Assembly: GCA_015832175.1 (NCBI GenBank)
Contig: WJXW01000004.1
Span: 310,001-374,000, forward strand
Length of the DNA stretch: 64,000 bases
Source of the DNA: Paraphaeosphaeria minitans
Taxonomy: Eukaryota > Ascomycota > Dothideomycetes > Pleosporales > Didymosphaeriaceae
Direction of reading: 5' to 3'
Made by a program: the position numbers and the translations under genes. Below the pieces are notes generated by a model that saw only the letters and a program-made list of their open reading frames with translations, was not told where the DNA came from and searched no databases. Every line of letters begins with the position of its first letter. Position 1 is the stretch's first letter. Below, in pieces: positions 23,170 through 34,441 of the stretch.

Positions 23170-24076
23170 ATCTTACTTCAAATCCACTATGCAAACTTGC
23201 CAGCATTTCCTGCGGTTCCTGTGGTGTTCACGAAAATTCGAGGTTCTTCGCATGATCACTATAACCAAACTTCCCACTCGTCCGTTTCGCAATCTCGTCC
23301 ACCACAGCCGTCGCATACTCGGCAATGGGTTATCTACTCGCCCCATCTTCCCCTCTCGCTCAAGCAGCATGATGCCTTCGATGCACTTGCATAGGGAGTC
23401 ATCTGGCAGCGCAAAATCGCCAAAGTACACTTGACCCCTGATACTTACCGCGCCGGTCACTAACATCTTGACGCTTACTCCGAAAGGTTATATTTCATGG
23501 CTTATAGCGTTGGTAATCATCTCGATTAATTCATTCAATGCTGAGTCGGTTCCTCAGACATTTCAGAGCCGATACTGGTGCTTTTTGTTTACTTGTACGG
23601 AACTGCCTCTTCAAATATTCATGAAGACTCACTCATCCAAAAAGTATTGCTATAGCCCGCTATAGACGCGATGAAGTCGAGGTTGCCTTTAGCTTTGATG
23701 ATCAGCAGCTTTGATGATCAGCAGCTTTGATGATCAGCGGCGAGAATGCCCGGTTAACTGGCAGTGGACCCCAAACATTAGTTTGAACAGGTCCTTAGTC
23801 TCCTCAATATCCTCGTCGACAAAGGGCGTGAAGCGGGTTTGCCCAGCATTATTAACAAGATATCTAAGCGGCCCACTACCTACCACGAACTTTCCCCACA
23901 GCATTGACCACCTCCCTAACCTGCTCCGAGTTGGTGACGTCTAGGGTTAACAGCGTAACATTCTCAAGACCTTTAAGCGCCGACATCTTGGCTGTATTGC
24001 GAGCAGTTGCGTAAACTTGGAAGCCTCGCCTAAAATACAAGGCTCTGACAACGTGCGGAGTAGCTGTACATTGCAA
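23170..24076 (-). pseudogene. Short-chain dehydrogenase/reductase remnant
   Basis: Reading the minus strand gives consecutive SDR blocks in shifting frames. RRGFQVYATARNTAKMSAL and then NVTLLTLDVTNSEQV lie near 24030-23900. LDILVNNAGQTRFTPF, with the structural NNAG motif, lies near 23868-23820. KAKGNLDFIASIAGYSNTF lies near 23700-23640, GVSVKMLVTGAV near 23485-23450, and a C-terminal ATAVVDEIAKRTSGKF block near 23320-23270. The order matches 1-acyldihydroxyacetone-phosphate reductase (Ayr1)-type SDRs. Disablements include an in-frame TAG after KVRGR, frame changes, a triplicated 16-bp unit at 23691-23738, loss of the YxxxK active-site region and loss of the N-terminal glycine motif. It is not functional. 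Confidence 0.78.
23691..23738. repeat. Three perfect copies of a 16-bp unit
   Basis: The unit AGCTTTGATGATCAGC occurs three times head to tail. It lies inside the SDR remnant, at codons for an IIKA segment. Two extra copies add 32 nt and shift the frame. Confidence 0.95.
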
Positions 24077-25457
24077 ATTGTATAATCATAAGTACTTGAT
24101 GCAATCATGTCATGGGTGCCAAGTAACTTCAATCGGTGGCAACTTCGACCTGTCATGGTGGTGGAACGTTTGCTGTGCCTCGGGGCAAGTGTAAGGTCCA
24201 ATGCAGACCATTGGCACGTTATATGTAAGTTGGCGAGGAATTTGCTGGCAAATTATCGCCGCGACTCGTGCGAGACCTACCGTACAACAACTACCAAGCC
24301 CCTGGGCCCGACGGTTTGGTTCGGTATAAGATGCAAGTCTCACGTACTCATAACTATAGTGACAAGCTGGCGTGCTGATATACTTGCAAGCATGGCTGCA
24401 ATTTGGTAGAAACTTCGGTTTCAATTACATTTATCAAATGCGCCGTAGTTGTCCTGTTTAAGACAGCGTCTAGAAAACCAACTACATCCAGACCCGCAAT
24501 AAGCCAACACAGGTAAAATATTTAGCATCCCCCATAGTGCAAATAAAATACACACCTCCCAGCTCGCTCCCGTTCAAAGCACTCCATACATCCTCTTCGC
24601 CCCTTCCTGGTTGTCCTCACACGCAAGGCAGCCCCCAATACTATACTGCTGCTGGCACCTATTAACGCGATACGTTCCATGAATTTTTACACAAAAAGGC
24701 CCGCTCAATACCTTATTGTTCTTGTTGTCAATGTCGTACGGGCCTTGGTAGTGATATTGTCCCGTGGTGTTATTGCCAATCATGCGATGCCATTTACGGT
24801 GTGGGTCTGAGTAAGAGAGCGGGACAGGAAGGTGGAGAAATTCACATTAAAAACACGCTAAGTAATTTAAAAATGGTCTGACTTGGGTCAGTTCGGGAAA
24901 GTTCAGATGTTCTGCGGCATTGTGGGTGTAGGCGGAATATTTTGAAGTGTTTTGGGTAGTGCGTGTGGGAGTACTTGGGGTATGAATGAGCGCAGGAGTG
25001 GTGCTTCATATAGGAGAAGAATGGCGGCGAGTACGTATCGGTGGTGAGTTGTGCACAGCTCTACTGTCTATACGTCGTACTGTGGCTGGTCGCTGGTCGT
25101 CCGCGCGACACGAGGGTGTGTACCTCCTATAGGTATCCATCCTCCAATTATAGACGCAGACAAGCGCTGCAATGGCCGCCACCTGGTCCGCCATGTGTGA
25201 GTTCAAGCGCACCTGTGGGCCATGATCTCAAGCGATCATCCACAGCGGCTGACACGGAATTTGGACTTGTAGAGCACACCTCATCCTGTAGGAACTCAGT
25301 GTCTTATACAGTCTTGCAACTGTCATATGATAGTCTATCCCAAAATCTCATAACGACTAAAAGTACAATTTTACTGTCAGCCACTGTGGAGCGGAAGTTC
25401 CTATCGCCCTCTGGCGGTCCATTATATCCGCGACTTGCATCTCTCTTCTCGTACAGT
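24077..25457. other. Intergenic, one possible small Cys-containing frame
   Basis: A 69-codon minus-strand frame (24783-24574) has four cysteines and an aromatic/Gly-rich composition, but no signal peptide and no intron joining it to one. I do not call it a gene. The rest of the stretch shows nothing. Confidence 0.4.
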
Positions 25458-26049
25458 TTATAGGAACACTCCCGCTGCGACTGCAGCCATCGCGCCCATT
25501 CCCGCAGCACCCAGCCCGGCCCGCGGCGTGGGCAACGCCCCACCAGCGCTACCCGTACCTGTCCCGCCGCCAGCTGCGCTGGTGGTGCCATCACCTATCA
25601 CACTCCGTATGATGCTGAATTGATCCGACACCTGTTCTTCCTTGAACTGCTTGACGCCTGTTGGCAAAGCATCGTACCAGTCCGGCTTGCTATAGAACGT
25701 CGTCGCTGCATCGTCGTTGGTGACATCGGCCGGAATACTGTAGTTGGAGTGTGCGGAGGCAAAGGAACGGACCTCGGATAGGGCGGAGGATACTGAGGAC
25801 TCGTAGGTGCTTCCGCGGGCGTTGGTGTAGGCTATCCAAGCTAGGTTGGCGTTGAGGAAGACGGAGGTTGTCCATTCACCGCCCTGTTCAGTTGTTAGAT
25901 CTTTTAGAGAGATAAATGCGTCCAGGAGAGCGTACAGCGGTGGCCGGAACCTCGCTCGTGGGTATGGGCGGCTCGGTGTAGACCATGAAGTCTGCATTCG
26001 CCATACCGGCGCCCAGCGCCGCTGCGCCCAAAATCGTCTTCCAGTACAT
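25458..26049 (-). CDS. Small secreted, probably GPI-anchored protein
   Basis: Exons are 26049-25936 and 25883-25458, 179 aa. The 52-nt intron GTACGC...TCTAAC...ACAG keeps phase 0. The N-terminus MYWKTILGAAALGAGMANA is a signal peptide. The middle holds a conserved-looking WTTSVFLNANLAWIAYTNAR segment and a YSKPDWYDALPTGVKQFKEE segment. The C-terminus is a Gly/Ser/Thr-rich stretch followed by the hydrophobic tail GMGAMAAVAAGVFL, typical of a GPI-attachment signal. This points to a wall- or membrane-anchored surface protein. There are no cysteines in the mature part, which speaks against a CFEM-type protein. I do not recognise the family. Confidence 0.75.
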
Positions 26050-27869
26050 GCTGCGGTTGTAGGTATTGGTGTGGAATGAAGACAAGGTGGGCTGATGCTA
26101 GGAAAATGGATTCAAAACGTGACAAAGCGAGTGTACGAGGTCAGTAGAATGCGATGTATTGCGACGACCCTTTGGTGTCGAAAGGAAGAGGCAAGAGCTT
26201 CTGGTCGTGGCGTCAACGAGACCCTCGGATGCACACATGGTACACGAATACGATACGAGCTCGCGTCTCACCCTGCCGTAGCTACTGCTAGTCTCGGCTG
26301 CATATTTTCGTTTCTCAAGCCCCTGGGCGATGCTGGGTTGGGAGGCGCAGCAGACGCGCAAGCAATCGGCATGCGAACGCGATGGAGCGCTTATCGATAG
26401 CGTCCATGGGAAGGTCCAACGTCCCGATGTCGATTTGCTCGTGATCGTCTTTGGGGTTAGGATCACGACCTTTGAGGTGAAACATCAGAACGAAATGGTA
26501 GTTACCTGTACCGTATTGGCTGGAAGCGGCTCTGTGGTAAGTGAATGTTCATGGCTGGACGGCTGAATGAGCTGATGCCTTTTGCCTTTTATTGGTAGAC
26601 CGAATCTATTGACTTGTACTCGGTGCAATGCGCGGAAGGAATACCAAGCTGCCAATCTACTGTCTGTCTGCGCCACGCTGTGCCTTGTTGTCTAACATCG
26701 AGATCCTTCGTAATGAGACCGCAGGCTCAACTACCAGCTGCGTTTACTCCCAGGATCTCCATCATGTTTCGAGACCAAATTGACCAAAGACCACCCGGAG
26801 CTCTCACCGGTCACGAATCATCCTGCTATCACGTCACTTCCCATCATCCAGTTCTGCAGCATACAACCAAGAGCTACCTACCAGTAATGGCGAGGGTTAC
26901 CGTATCACGTGATTCTGTCGCCTCGACATCTGCCTGCCGTCTATATAAACCGCGCATGACCCTTCCTCACTCGAGAGAGTGAAGATGTGCAACGGATATA
27001 CCATTTAAGTCGTTTGGGCAGACCATTTGAGCACAAGAATGCTCTCCGGCATCTTTAGATTGCATGCTTGAAGCACATATCCGCTTTCTTAGACCATAGA
27101 TCAGTGGTTCTGATCACAACACTTTTACCAGTGTCTGCAAATGTTGATACGGTATTCAACCATCTACAGTAGTATAAAGTGCTCGCAGAGCTATTACGCA
27201 ATGGATTATACTTGGTAAACTTGCGTTTCATACTTTGGCAGTCTCAAAGAGTCTCGAGCGGCCCGGATCAGTGGCCTCGCATGGTGGTAGAATGGTATGC
27301 GTCTGATCAGTGCCGTAGATGGTTCTTTGAATCGCAATTTTATCTGCTCAAGACGTTGGATCCGAATGATGGGGGGTCCTGTACCGTACTGGTGGGGACT
27401 TGACGAGGTGGAAACCGATTGATGGGACGGAGCAGGTGGTCATGCGCATTAGGGGTGGGTTTAGGGTACTAGAGCTTCGGAGCCGGAGAAGGTGGATCTG
27501 ATTATGGAGTATTTCGCTCAGCAGAGTCCGTACGGAAAGGTGATTGAAAGCAACTAGGTATCGCAGGAACCTAGTTAGAAGAAACTTGTGGCTGAGAGAA
27601 GTGACGAGAGGAGTACTGATGCCATTAGGTAGTAGCTAAATCATTAGTAGCTAAAGACCAGTCGACTCAAATTCGAAATGAAGCGAAATGAAGAATGGTG
27701 TAGTACTTCACAGTTATGACACAAGAGTGAAGATGGACCCTGCATCCCAGCTGTTATCGATAACAGCGTGTGCCTCCTCAAGGCTCCTTTGCACAACTGC
27801 CCCGCCCGAGCATCAGCCCAGCTCTACTCACGGCCTCCCCACCTCATTACCACTTCCACGGTCCTCTCC
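26050..27869. other. Intergenic, no supported gene
   Basis: This region lies between the GPI-type gene (-) and hydroxymethylbilane synthase (+), so it holds both promoters. Short frames at 26098-26980 and 27179-27403 show no domain. Confidence 0.5.
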
Positions 27870-29121
27870 ATGGCTTCAGCAACAGACACGAGCCTCCCAG
27901 TGCCGTCGCAGCCCGCTGTAGAAACCTCCACCACATCAGCGAGCACGCAATTCCCCACCATAAAAATCGGCACGCGCCGCTCCGCCCTCGCACAGGTGCA
28001 GGCGCGATGGGTAGAAGAGAAGCTTAAGAAGGTGCAGCCAGACAGGGCATATGAGATCTGTCCTGTTCTCGCGCAGGGTGACAAGGACAAGGTCACGCCG
28101 CTGCAGATATTGAGCCAGGGCGAGAACGCGAAGAGCTTGTGGACCGGCGAGCTGGAAGCTATGCTGGCGACGGGGGAGCTGGACTTGATACAGCACTGCC
28201 TGAAAGGTAGGACCCCGAGCAACACAAGTAGCGAGGAAGAACATTCACACTGACCGCCACCTAGACATGCCTACCCAACTCCCCGACGACCTCAAACTCG
28301 GCGTCATCCTCGAGCGCGAAGACCCCCGCGACGTCCTCATCGTCTCCCCGCACCTCCCCCAAGACACCTCCCTCGCTACACTTCCCGCCGGCTCCACAAT
28401 AGGCACGTCTTCCGTCCGCCGCGCCGCGCAGTTGCGCCGCATATACCCTGGCCTTAAGTTCGCGGACCTACGAGGCAACATTGGGACGCGCCTCGCTAAG
28501 CTCGACGCTGAGGACTCGCCATACGCAGCAATAATCCTCGCGGCGGCGGGCATAAAGCGCATGGGCTGGGAGAACAGGATCACGCAGTACCTGACGAGCG
28601 GTAATGGCGGCATGCTGCATGCGGTGGGACAGGGCGCGCTGGCGCTCGAGATCCGCAGGGACGACGCGAAGATGCAGGAGCTCGTGTCCAAGATCCGGTG
28701 CGAGCGGACGACGCGCGCCTGCTCTGCTGAACGTGCGCTGCTCCGTGCGCTCGAGGGCGGCTGCAGCGTACCCATCGGCGTTGAAACCTCGTGGCGTGGC
28801 GGGAAGGGACTCGCGGTGGGGATCCAGCCGCCTAAGGACTTCGACAAGCACGGTGTGCCGGTTGAGGAGCCCGAGCCCGAGCTCGATGAGCAGGAGCTTG
28901 TGCTGAAGACGCTGGTGGTGAGCGTGGATGGGAAGGAGTGCGTCGAGTATGAGACCGCGCGGCGGGTTCGGTCGGCGGAGGAGGCGGAGGATCTGGGGAG
29001 GGATGTGGCGAGGATTTTGCTGGAGAAGGGGGCGGATAGGATCCTGGAGGGCATCAACAAGGAGAAGTTGTGGGCGGCGAAGAAGCAGGAGGCGGACCGC
29101 GCGGCTGCGGCGGGAGCGTAG
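27870..29121 (+). CDS. hem3: Hydroxymethylbilane synthase (porphobilinogen deaminase), haem pathway
   Basis: Exons are 27870-28206 and 28265-29121, 397 aa. The intron GTAGGA...CTGAC...CTAG keeps phase 1. The enzyme polymerises four porphobilinogens into hydroxymethylbilane in the cytosol, the third step of haem synthesis. Seen motifs are KIGTRRSALAQVQ near the N-terminus, GTSSVRRAAQLRRIYP with substrate-binding arginines, and DLRGNIGTRLAKLD. LEGGCSVPIG carries the cysteine that binds the dipyrromethane cofactor. An Ala/Ser/Thr-rich leader of about 30 residues precedes the domain. The C-terminal domain has acidic insertions, making the protein longer than bacterial HemC (about 310 aa). It converges on NAD kinase with a 166-nt gap. 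Confidence 0.95.
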
Positions 29122-29287
29122 GCCTGGTATGTAGAACGAAGTTCAGAGCAAAGCAGTACAATTACTGCAACGGAGGATCGAGCCCATGTAAAAGACATAC
29201 ACATCTTAAAGCTCCGTGTATCACTTCGCTTGCGCCCTATATTGTCTACCCGCTATATCTAAAGAACAAGAAACCCAAACTCCCACC

Positions 29288-30902
29288 CTAAGACCACTCC
29301 TTGAAGCTCTTTTGCCTCTGCCGACTATTCCACTGAAACGTCCGGCTAATACTATCAATCCAATCCTTACTCTTCCGATCCAGCGGCAGCACGCTCGGAA
29401 ACGGGAACCGACTCGCACTAATCGTGACATAATCACCCGGCGTCAGCTCTACGCGTTCTCTTCCGTCGAAGCTCGCCCACGAGCTCGTCCGCGCATCGTA
29501 GGGAACCCCCGCACGTAGGACGATGGTGTCCGGCAGGATGATAGGCCGGAAGGATAACGTGTGTGCGCAGATGGCGGTCACGAGGATCACAGGGTTGTCC
29601 GGGTGGCACAGCGAGCCGCCAGCGGCGAGGTTGTACGCTGTGCTGCCGGTTGGGGTAGACACGCAGACGCCGTCGGCCTGGACGGTAGTGAAGTGCTCGT
29701 CATCACCAAAGAGCTCGATGCTAGACATGGTCGGGTTCGGCCCGCGGTCCACGACGACCTCGTTGAGGATGTTGTGCGTGCCATCCGGGCGGTGCGTGTG
29801 GTGGTCTTCTGACTCCTCGCCGATGAGCTCCTCGACGAGGTCGCGGTGGGCATTGTCGCGGGCCTGGGAACGCATGATGGTGGCTTCGAAGCGGAGGCGC
29901 AGGCTGACTGTGATGCCTTCGTCAAAGGCGCGGGAGAGGGTGAGCGGGTACTGCTCGTAGTCGAACTTGGTGAGGAAGCCGAGGGAGCCGAGAGAGAAGG
30001 CGAGGACGGGTGGGACGATACGCTGGAAGAGCCACGAGGCGTAGAGGACGGTGCCGTCGCCGCCGAGCTGAGACAAATTAGAATCTTGGGCTGCAAACTG
30101 GATACAGAGAGCTCACCGCCAGCGCAATGTCGAAGGTCTGAGGTTTGTCGTGGCATAGCTTGTTTGTCCAAAACTTTAAGCGGCCTTGGAACGAGTCCTT
30201 TTGCAGCAGGCTCTTTGCTTCGAAGAGCGTGTTGTGCTCCAGTGTCTCTTCAACATACACCCTGTAGCCGGGGTCTTTTGTCAAAAGCCATTCGACGGTC
30301 TCGCGCGTGTGCTTGATCAATGTCTCGTCATGCGCCTTGGCGAGAATGAATATGTTGCGCACATGCAGTTTCAGCCGTATCTGCGCCAGCTTCTTTGACA
30401 GCTCTCTTATACCAAATGCCATGTCGGATATCTGCTTCTTCGTCAAGAGACGTGAATGTTGGGACTCGTCGGCATGGCCGAGCGGGTCTTTGTCCAACAT
30501 GCGCTCCTGTGCAAGACCTTCGTACGACATGTTGCGGTCCTTCTCTGATATCCCATCGTGCTTCTCTAGGAGCGTGTGTACAAAGCATTGCGTCTGTTGG
30601 CGGCGATGCGCGGGGCGTTGTGCGGTCGAGGGCACGAGCGACGATTTACGACGGCGAATGTCGTTGGTTGCGAAGACGACCTAGGACAATCAACCCAGCT
30701 GGCATCGTGGGCACGAGTTACGGCACCTCTAATTGCCCGTCTTGGTCGCTGTGCACGCTGTTGCTGTCTTGGTCGCCAGCATCGCCCTCAGAGTGGATGT
30801 TAGCTTTCTTTGCATGTAGAGAACATTGCATGACGGCCTTACCTCGCCAATGTCTTGCAGGGCAGCAACCTGCCCAGCAACATAATCCTTGCCTTCAGCC
30901 AT
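29288..30902 (-). CDS. NAD(+) kinase, Utr1-like
   Basis: Proposed exons are 30902-30843, 30786-30727, 30680-30117 and 30067-29288, 487 aa. The enzyme phosphorylates NAD to NADP using ATP. Motifs are LGGDGTVLYASWLFQ (the GGDG of the ATP-NAD kinase fold), NEVVVDRGPNPTMSSIELF, and CVSTPTGSTAYNLAAGGS. The N-terminal 20-codon exons are less certain. Exon 2 gives GDAGDQDSNSVHSDQDGQLE, a plausible acidic linker, but its donor GTGCCG is weak. The main exons 3 and 4 join cleanly at GTGAGC...TCTAAT...TCAG. No mitochondrial presequence is seen, so a cytosolic Utr1-type enzyme is likely rather than Pos5. The 3' end faces hem3. Confidence 0.92.
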
Positions 30903-31156
30903 GGCTAACAAAGAATGCAAACTACAGTGGGGGTGTAGCGAGCGAAGAGCTGCTTTTAAATCATGCGCGAATTGATGCCGGGTACAAAGGCAACCCAGAG
31001 AGCGACTGAACGCGACGGCGCGAGTGCGGGGCCCAAGGCCAATCATTTGCCCCTCCTTGCCCAATCAGGGCATGACATCAGCCTTTCGCATCGTTACTCA
31101 TCCGCGATGAATGCTTGCACAATGCACATGTAGCATGTTGGGAAAGTCTTGATTGA

Positions 31157-32545
31157 TTATAGAGGTACCTCGACAGACTGCAGCACTTCTTCGACCACAT
31201 CGTCGGGTGTTACGCCCTCGAGAACCGCCCTGACGGCATCGAGCGAGCTGCCCCACTGCAAGCTGCGCTCGTTCTCCGGCTTTGTTATTTTAATTCGATG
31301 CGGATATACCTTTCGAGCGGCAAGCGCAACGAGAGCGGGTGTGATGTAGGATAGCCCGTGTAGAGGTGCAAGAGCGCTATGCATGTTAGCAACAACATTG
31401 GCAAGACGTCGAAAGCTTACTGGGACAACATGTCAAAATGCCGCGTCGCCATCGCCGATATGCCTCCTCCTACCGCTCGATGCTGCCTCATGAAGGTTAC
31501 TATGTTATGCAAGTAGGCCCTCACTTCTGTACTGATCGACACCTTCGCTGTGAGATTGGTAAGCTCCTTCAGGTCCTGCGACAGGTCAGCATGGTGGTCT
31601 GAGAAGACGTAGTAGGGCACGCACGGCTTCTGTGAACATCACGGAGTCTTCTTGCTTTAGAGGCAACCATACAACCGAAGATGTCGATGCGTCGTCTTCG
31701 TAGAGGGGCTCTTTCTCATGTAGTTCTTCGAGATTGGGAAAGCCATCCTCTATTTGATGTTTATGAGAAATGAAGAGCTGGTCATTCTACGGTTCTTTAG
31801 CATGCTATGAGTGAATTTCCAAACTTGGGGCAACTCACCAAATGGCGAGACAGATTCGCCGTTCCTATCGCGTTCAATGCAACGAAGAGAAATGGCTTCG
31901 GTGCCGCATGCACTGCGGTCCTTGTGAAATTGCGCTTGCCACGGATGAGCTGCAAACCAGTTAAGATATGTTCCATAGGCGCAGCTGGTTCATGGGTACC
32001 TCGAGAGCTTGAACCTGGACCTGATTGCTTGCGATGTTTAAGTTCTTTGCTATGACAACATTCGCAATCTTCCGACTTTCCAAGGGCGTAAATGGGCGGG
32101 ATGAGGACCTTCCAGTGAATTTCTTTGGCGACCCAGCCTGTGCTGCGTACCTCAGGTCCTGCCAAACGTTAGCAATTGGCACACGCGATTAGGCCAAGCA
32201 TCCTACTTCTTCCCTCGTACTTCTGTTAGCTAGACTAAAATAGTCTCCGGAAGTCTCGTCAACGAGTATGCCCGCGCCGAATTCATCCACGGTGCTGCTC
32301 TCCGAGCATTCAAGCACCGCCCATGTGAGCCCAAACACGTTTCTTGCGACCTGCCAATTTCAGCATGCATCCACCAATGCCATCAATTTTCATACCAGCC
32401 TAATCTCCTGATCCAATTCATCCAGCGATTGTTTCTCTCCTTCAACAATGCAATGCTGGTCCGTGATCAGACAGAGCAGCGCGGCAAGCTCGATATCGCT
32501 CAGAGCCTGCACCTTGTCCGTGATGCGGCCACCGAAATCGTCCAT
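31157..32545 (-). CDS. Magnesium-chelatase-family (AAA-lid) protein, fungal
   Basis: There are seven exons: 32545-32396, 32350-32207, 32158-32000, 31949-31839, 31786-31673, 31629-31421 and 31376-31157, 368 aa. All six introns have GT-AG borders and consistent phase. The N-terminus has KVQALSDIELAALLCLI. The middle has KIANVVIAKNLNIASNQVQVQ followed by RNFTRTAVHAAPKPFLFVAL. The C-terminal part has HRAVGGGISAMATRHFD and LAPLHGLSYITPALVALAAR, then RSLQWGSSLDAVRAVLEGV. This matches a fungal family annotated as magnesium chelatase because of its resemblance to ChlI/MoxR AAA lid regions. No Walker A P-loop is visible, so a chelatase reaction is unlikely and the function is unknown. It lies head to tail behind NAD kinase. 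Confidence 0.78.
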
Positions 32546-34441
32546 GGATCCTGTCAACGGAGGGTGCCGCTCCGAATTACATGCTGCATTGCCACGTTAT
32601 GGAAGCGCGGACAGGAGTGATCGCAGAGGAACAGTGACGGTCGGAAAGTAAAAGGAGCCGATTATGCTAACCGAAACAGGTATAGCGCAAATAGCGGACG
32701 ATCCCCTACGTCCTTTCCTTCAATGTTCTTTCAACAATCTTTTGCCGGCCAAAATATCAAGTAATCATGGAAAGACCTAGCATAAAGCTACGGTAAATTT
32801 CCTACCGCATGCGCACAGTACGGAGCGCGAGAACTCAATAATTCGAAGACCATCTGAGCAGCTGAGCCCTCACTCAAGCAGAACCTCGCCCTCTCAGTAT
32901 CGCAGGATACTTCGGGACCAAGCATATCAGCTGACACTCCGCTCATCTCGTGTGAATGCAAACGCGAAGAAAATTCCTCGACGAAACTCCACGGAGTAGC
33001 CCACCACCGCACGGACATGGGTCGACCTTCCACTTACCAAAGGGACTGAGCAGACCTACCTTGGACTTCCCATTCCATCACCGATTTACCAGGCGTGAGA
33101 TCTGCGGACTTCACTTTTCTTTTCGGTAGTCCGGCCTACCGGAACACAATGTGCTCCAATTTGACTCGATGCACCCCAAAAACTGGGTTTAGAACCCTTT
33201 TGTTCTAAGTTGTCTATGTTTCGATGCTTTCACGGAATCCTGTATCTTGATTACAGTTCGCCATTTTTTAGCGCATTGAGCTTCGTGCCTCATTTGCACG
33301 ACGTACATGATTGCTGAAATGGAGAGTTGGCTATATCGCACATGCCACCCATCCATCGACAAGCACACTGCAATTTGGAAACTGTGGCGTGCAGGCGCAT
33401 GTGCAAAAGAGAACTCTTTCACACGTACGCGATAGATGATCTATATACCATGGACCCTTGTTTCCACAGAAACAGACACCGATTCTGTAGAAACGCAAAT
33501 CAATGAGTTATTCGACAATTTTGCTTGTTATTCATGCAGCATGCAGGGCTTGGAATTTACCAAGAACATCTTGGCCAACCCTGGTGCTCAATGTAACGCC
33601 GAACCATTTTTTGGTCTACATTTGCGTATGACACAGACTTGTCTCTTGCTCTCCTAGTAGCCAATGAATTCGATTAGAGAATTATGTTCTAGCAACATGC
33701 GAAGTCTTCTTCCGAATATAATATAGGTGCGTGAAGACTTTATAGTGATTGTTGGTATTGGTTTTATTCGGCTGGTTGAATGCTTACTCACCACTTTATC
33801 TGTGTTGATCCGCATTTTCCAGTTCGATATACTTAATTGCCACTGACTGCTTTTGCTATCTCTATTCCAACTAGTATCCGGCTCAAATAGTTGCACTGCA
33901 ATTGCTAAATTTAATACAGGCTGTTTATGAGACGTGGAGATCCTGATAAGTTATAAGGTCGCTGTACACGGATTTGTTCAGCTAACCTCCACATCCATTC
34001 AATCTTCCTCAGCCAAGCCATATATGAGTTGAGTGACGAACTTCCCCCAAGCTACTAACTATATCTTTAAAGTATTGCCAGACCTGATATGGCCTGGTTG
34101 TTCTAATTACGTTTCGTCTCCATAAATAGGGCTGGGTAGTCTTAAGTTATTTTCTTGTTGTGGGTAACTGCTTTTGGGACAGTGCGGTAGGTACTTAATC
34201 ACATCTGACGGTGTCAACCCATCGTCCAAGCCGAGTGTTTCCGTTCGGTGAAGGTGAGAAGGCCTAGTAACGCGATCGGGGTGGCAGCGGTGAAGTTGAT
34301 ATTAGGCAGCTCGCGCCGTTTGCTGTTGTTAGTCAGCAGCCTTTTCTTAACTTCTCCCTCTCCGTCTCTCTCTCTCTATCTTCACTGCTACACTTTATAC
34401 GAGCGACGCCAAAACTCGTAGGTGCGTTTCTCTACGACGCG
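32546..34441. other. Intergenic, no gene seen
   Basis: There is no supported frame over 1.9 kb. A CT-rich tract at about 34350-34385 lies 60-90 nt upstream of the F-box gene start and is a typical fungal core-promoter feature. Confidence 0.55.
34350..34385 (+). promoter_or_regulatory. Pyrimidine-rich core promoter tract
   Basis: A nearly pure CT stretch (TCTCCCTCTCCGTCTCTCTC and following) lies just upstream of the F-box gene ATG. Such tracts precede transcription starts in many filamentous fungi. The assignment is by position only. Confidence 0.45.

Noticed and set aside
28245..29204. 319-codon minus-strand frame opposite hem3
   Set aside because: It is an antisense shadow of the GC-rich hydroxymethylbilane synthase exon; Ser/Arg/Ala-rich, with no domain.
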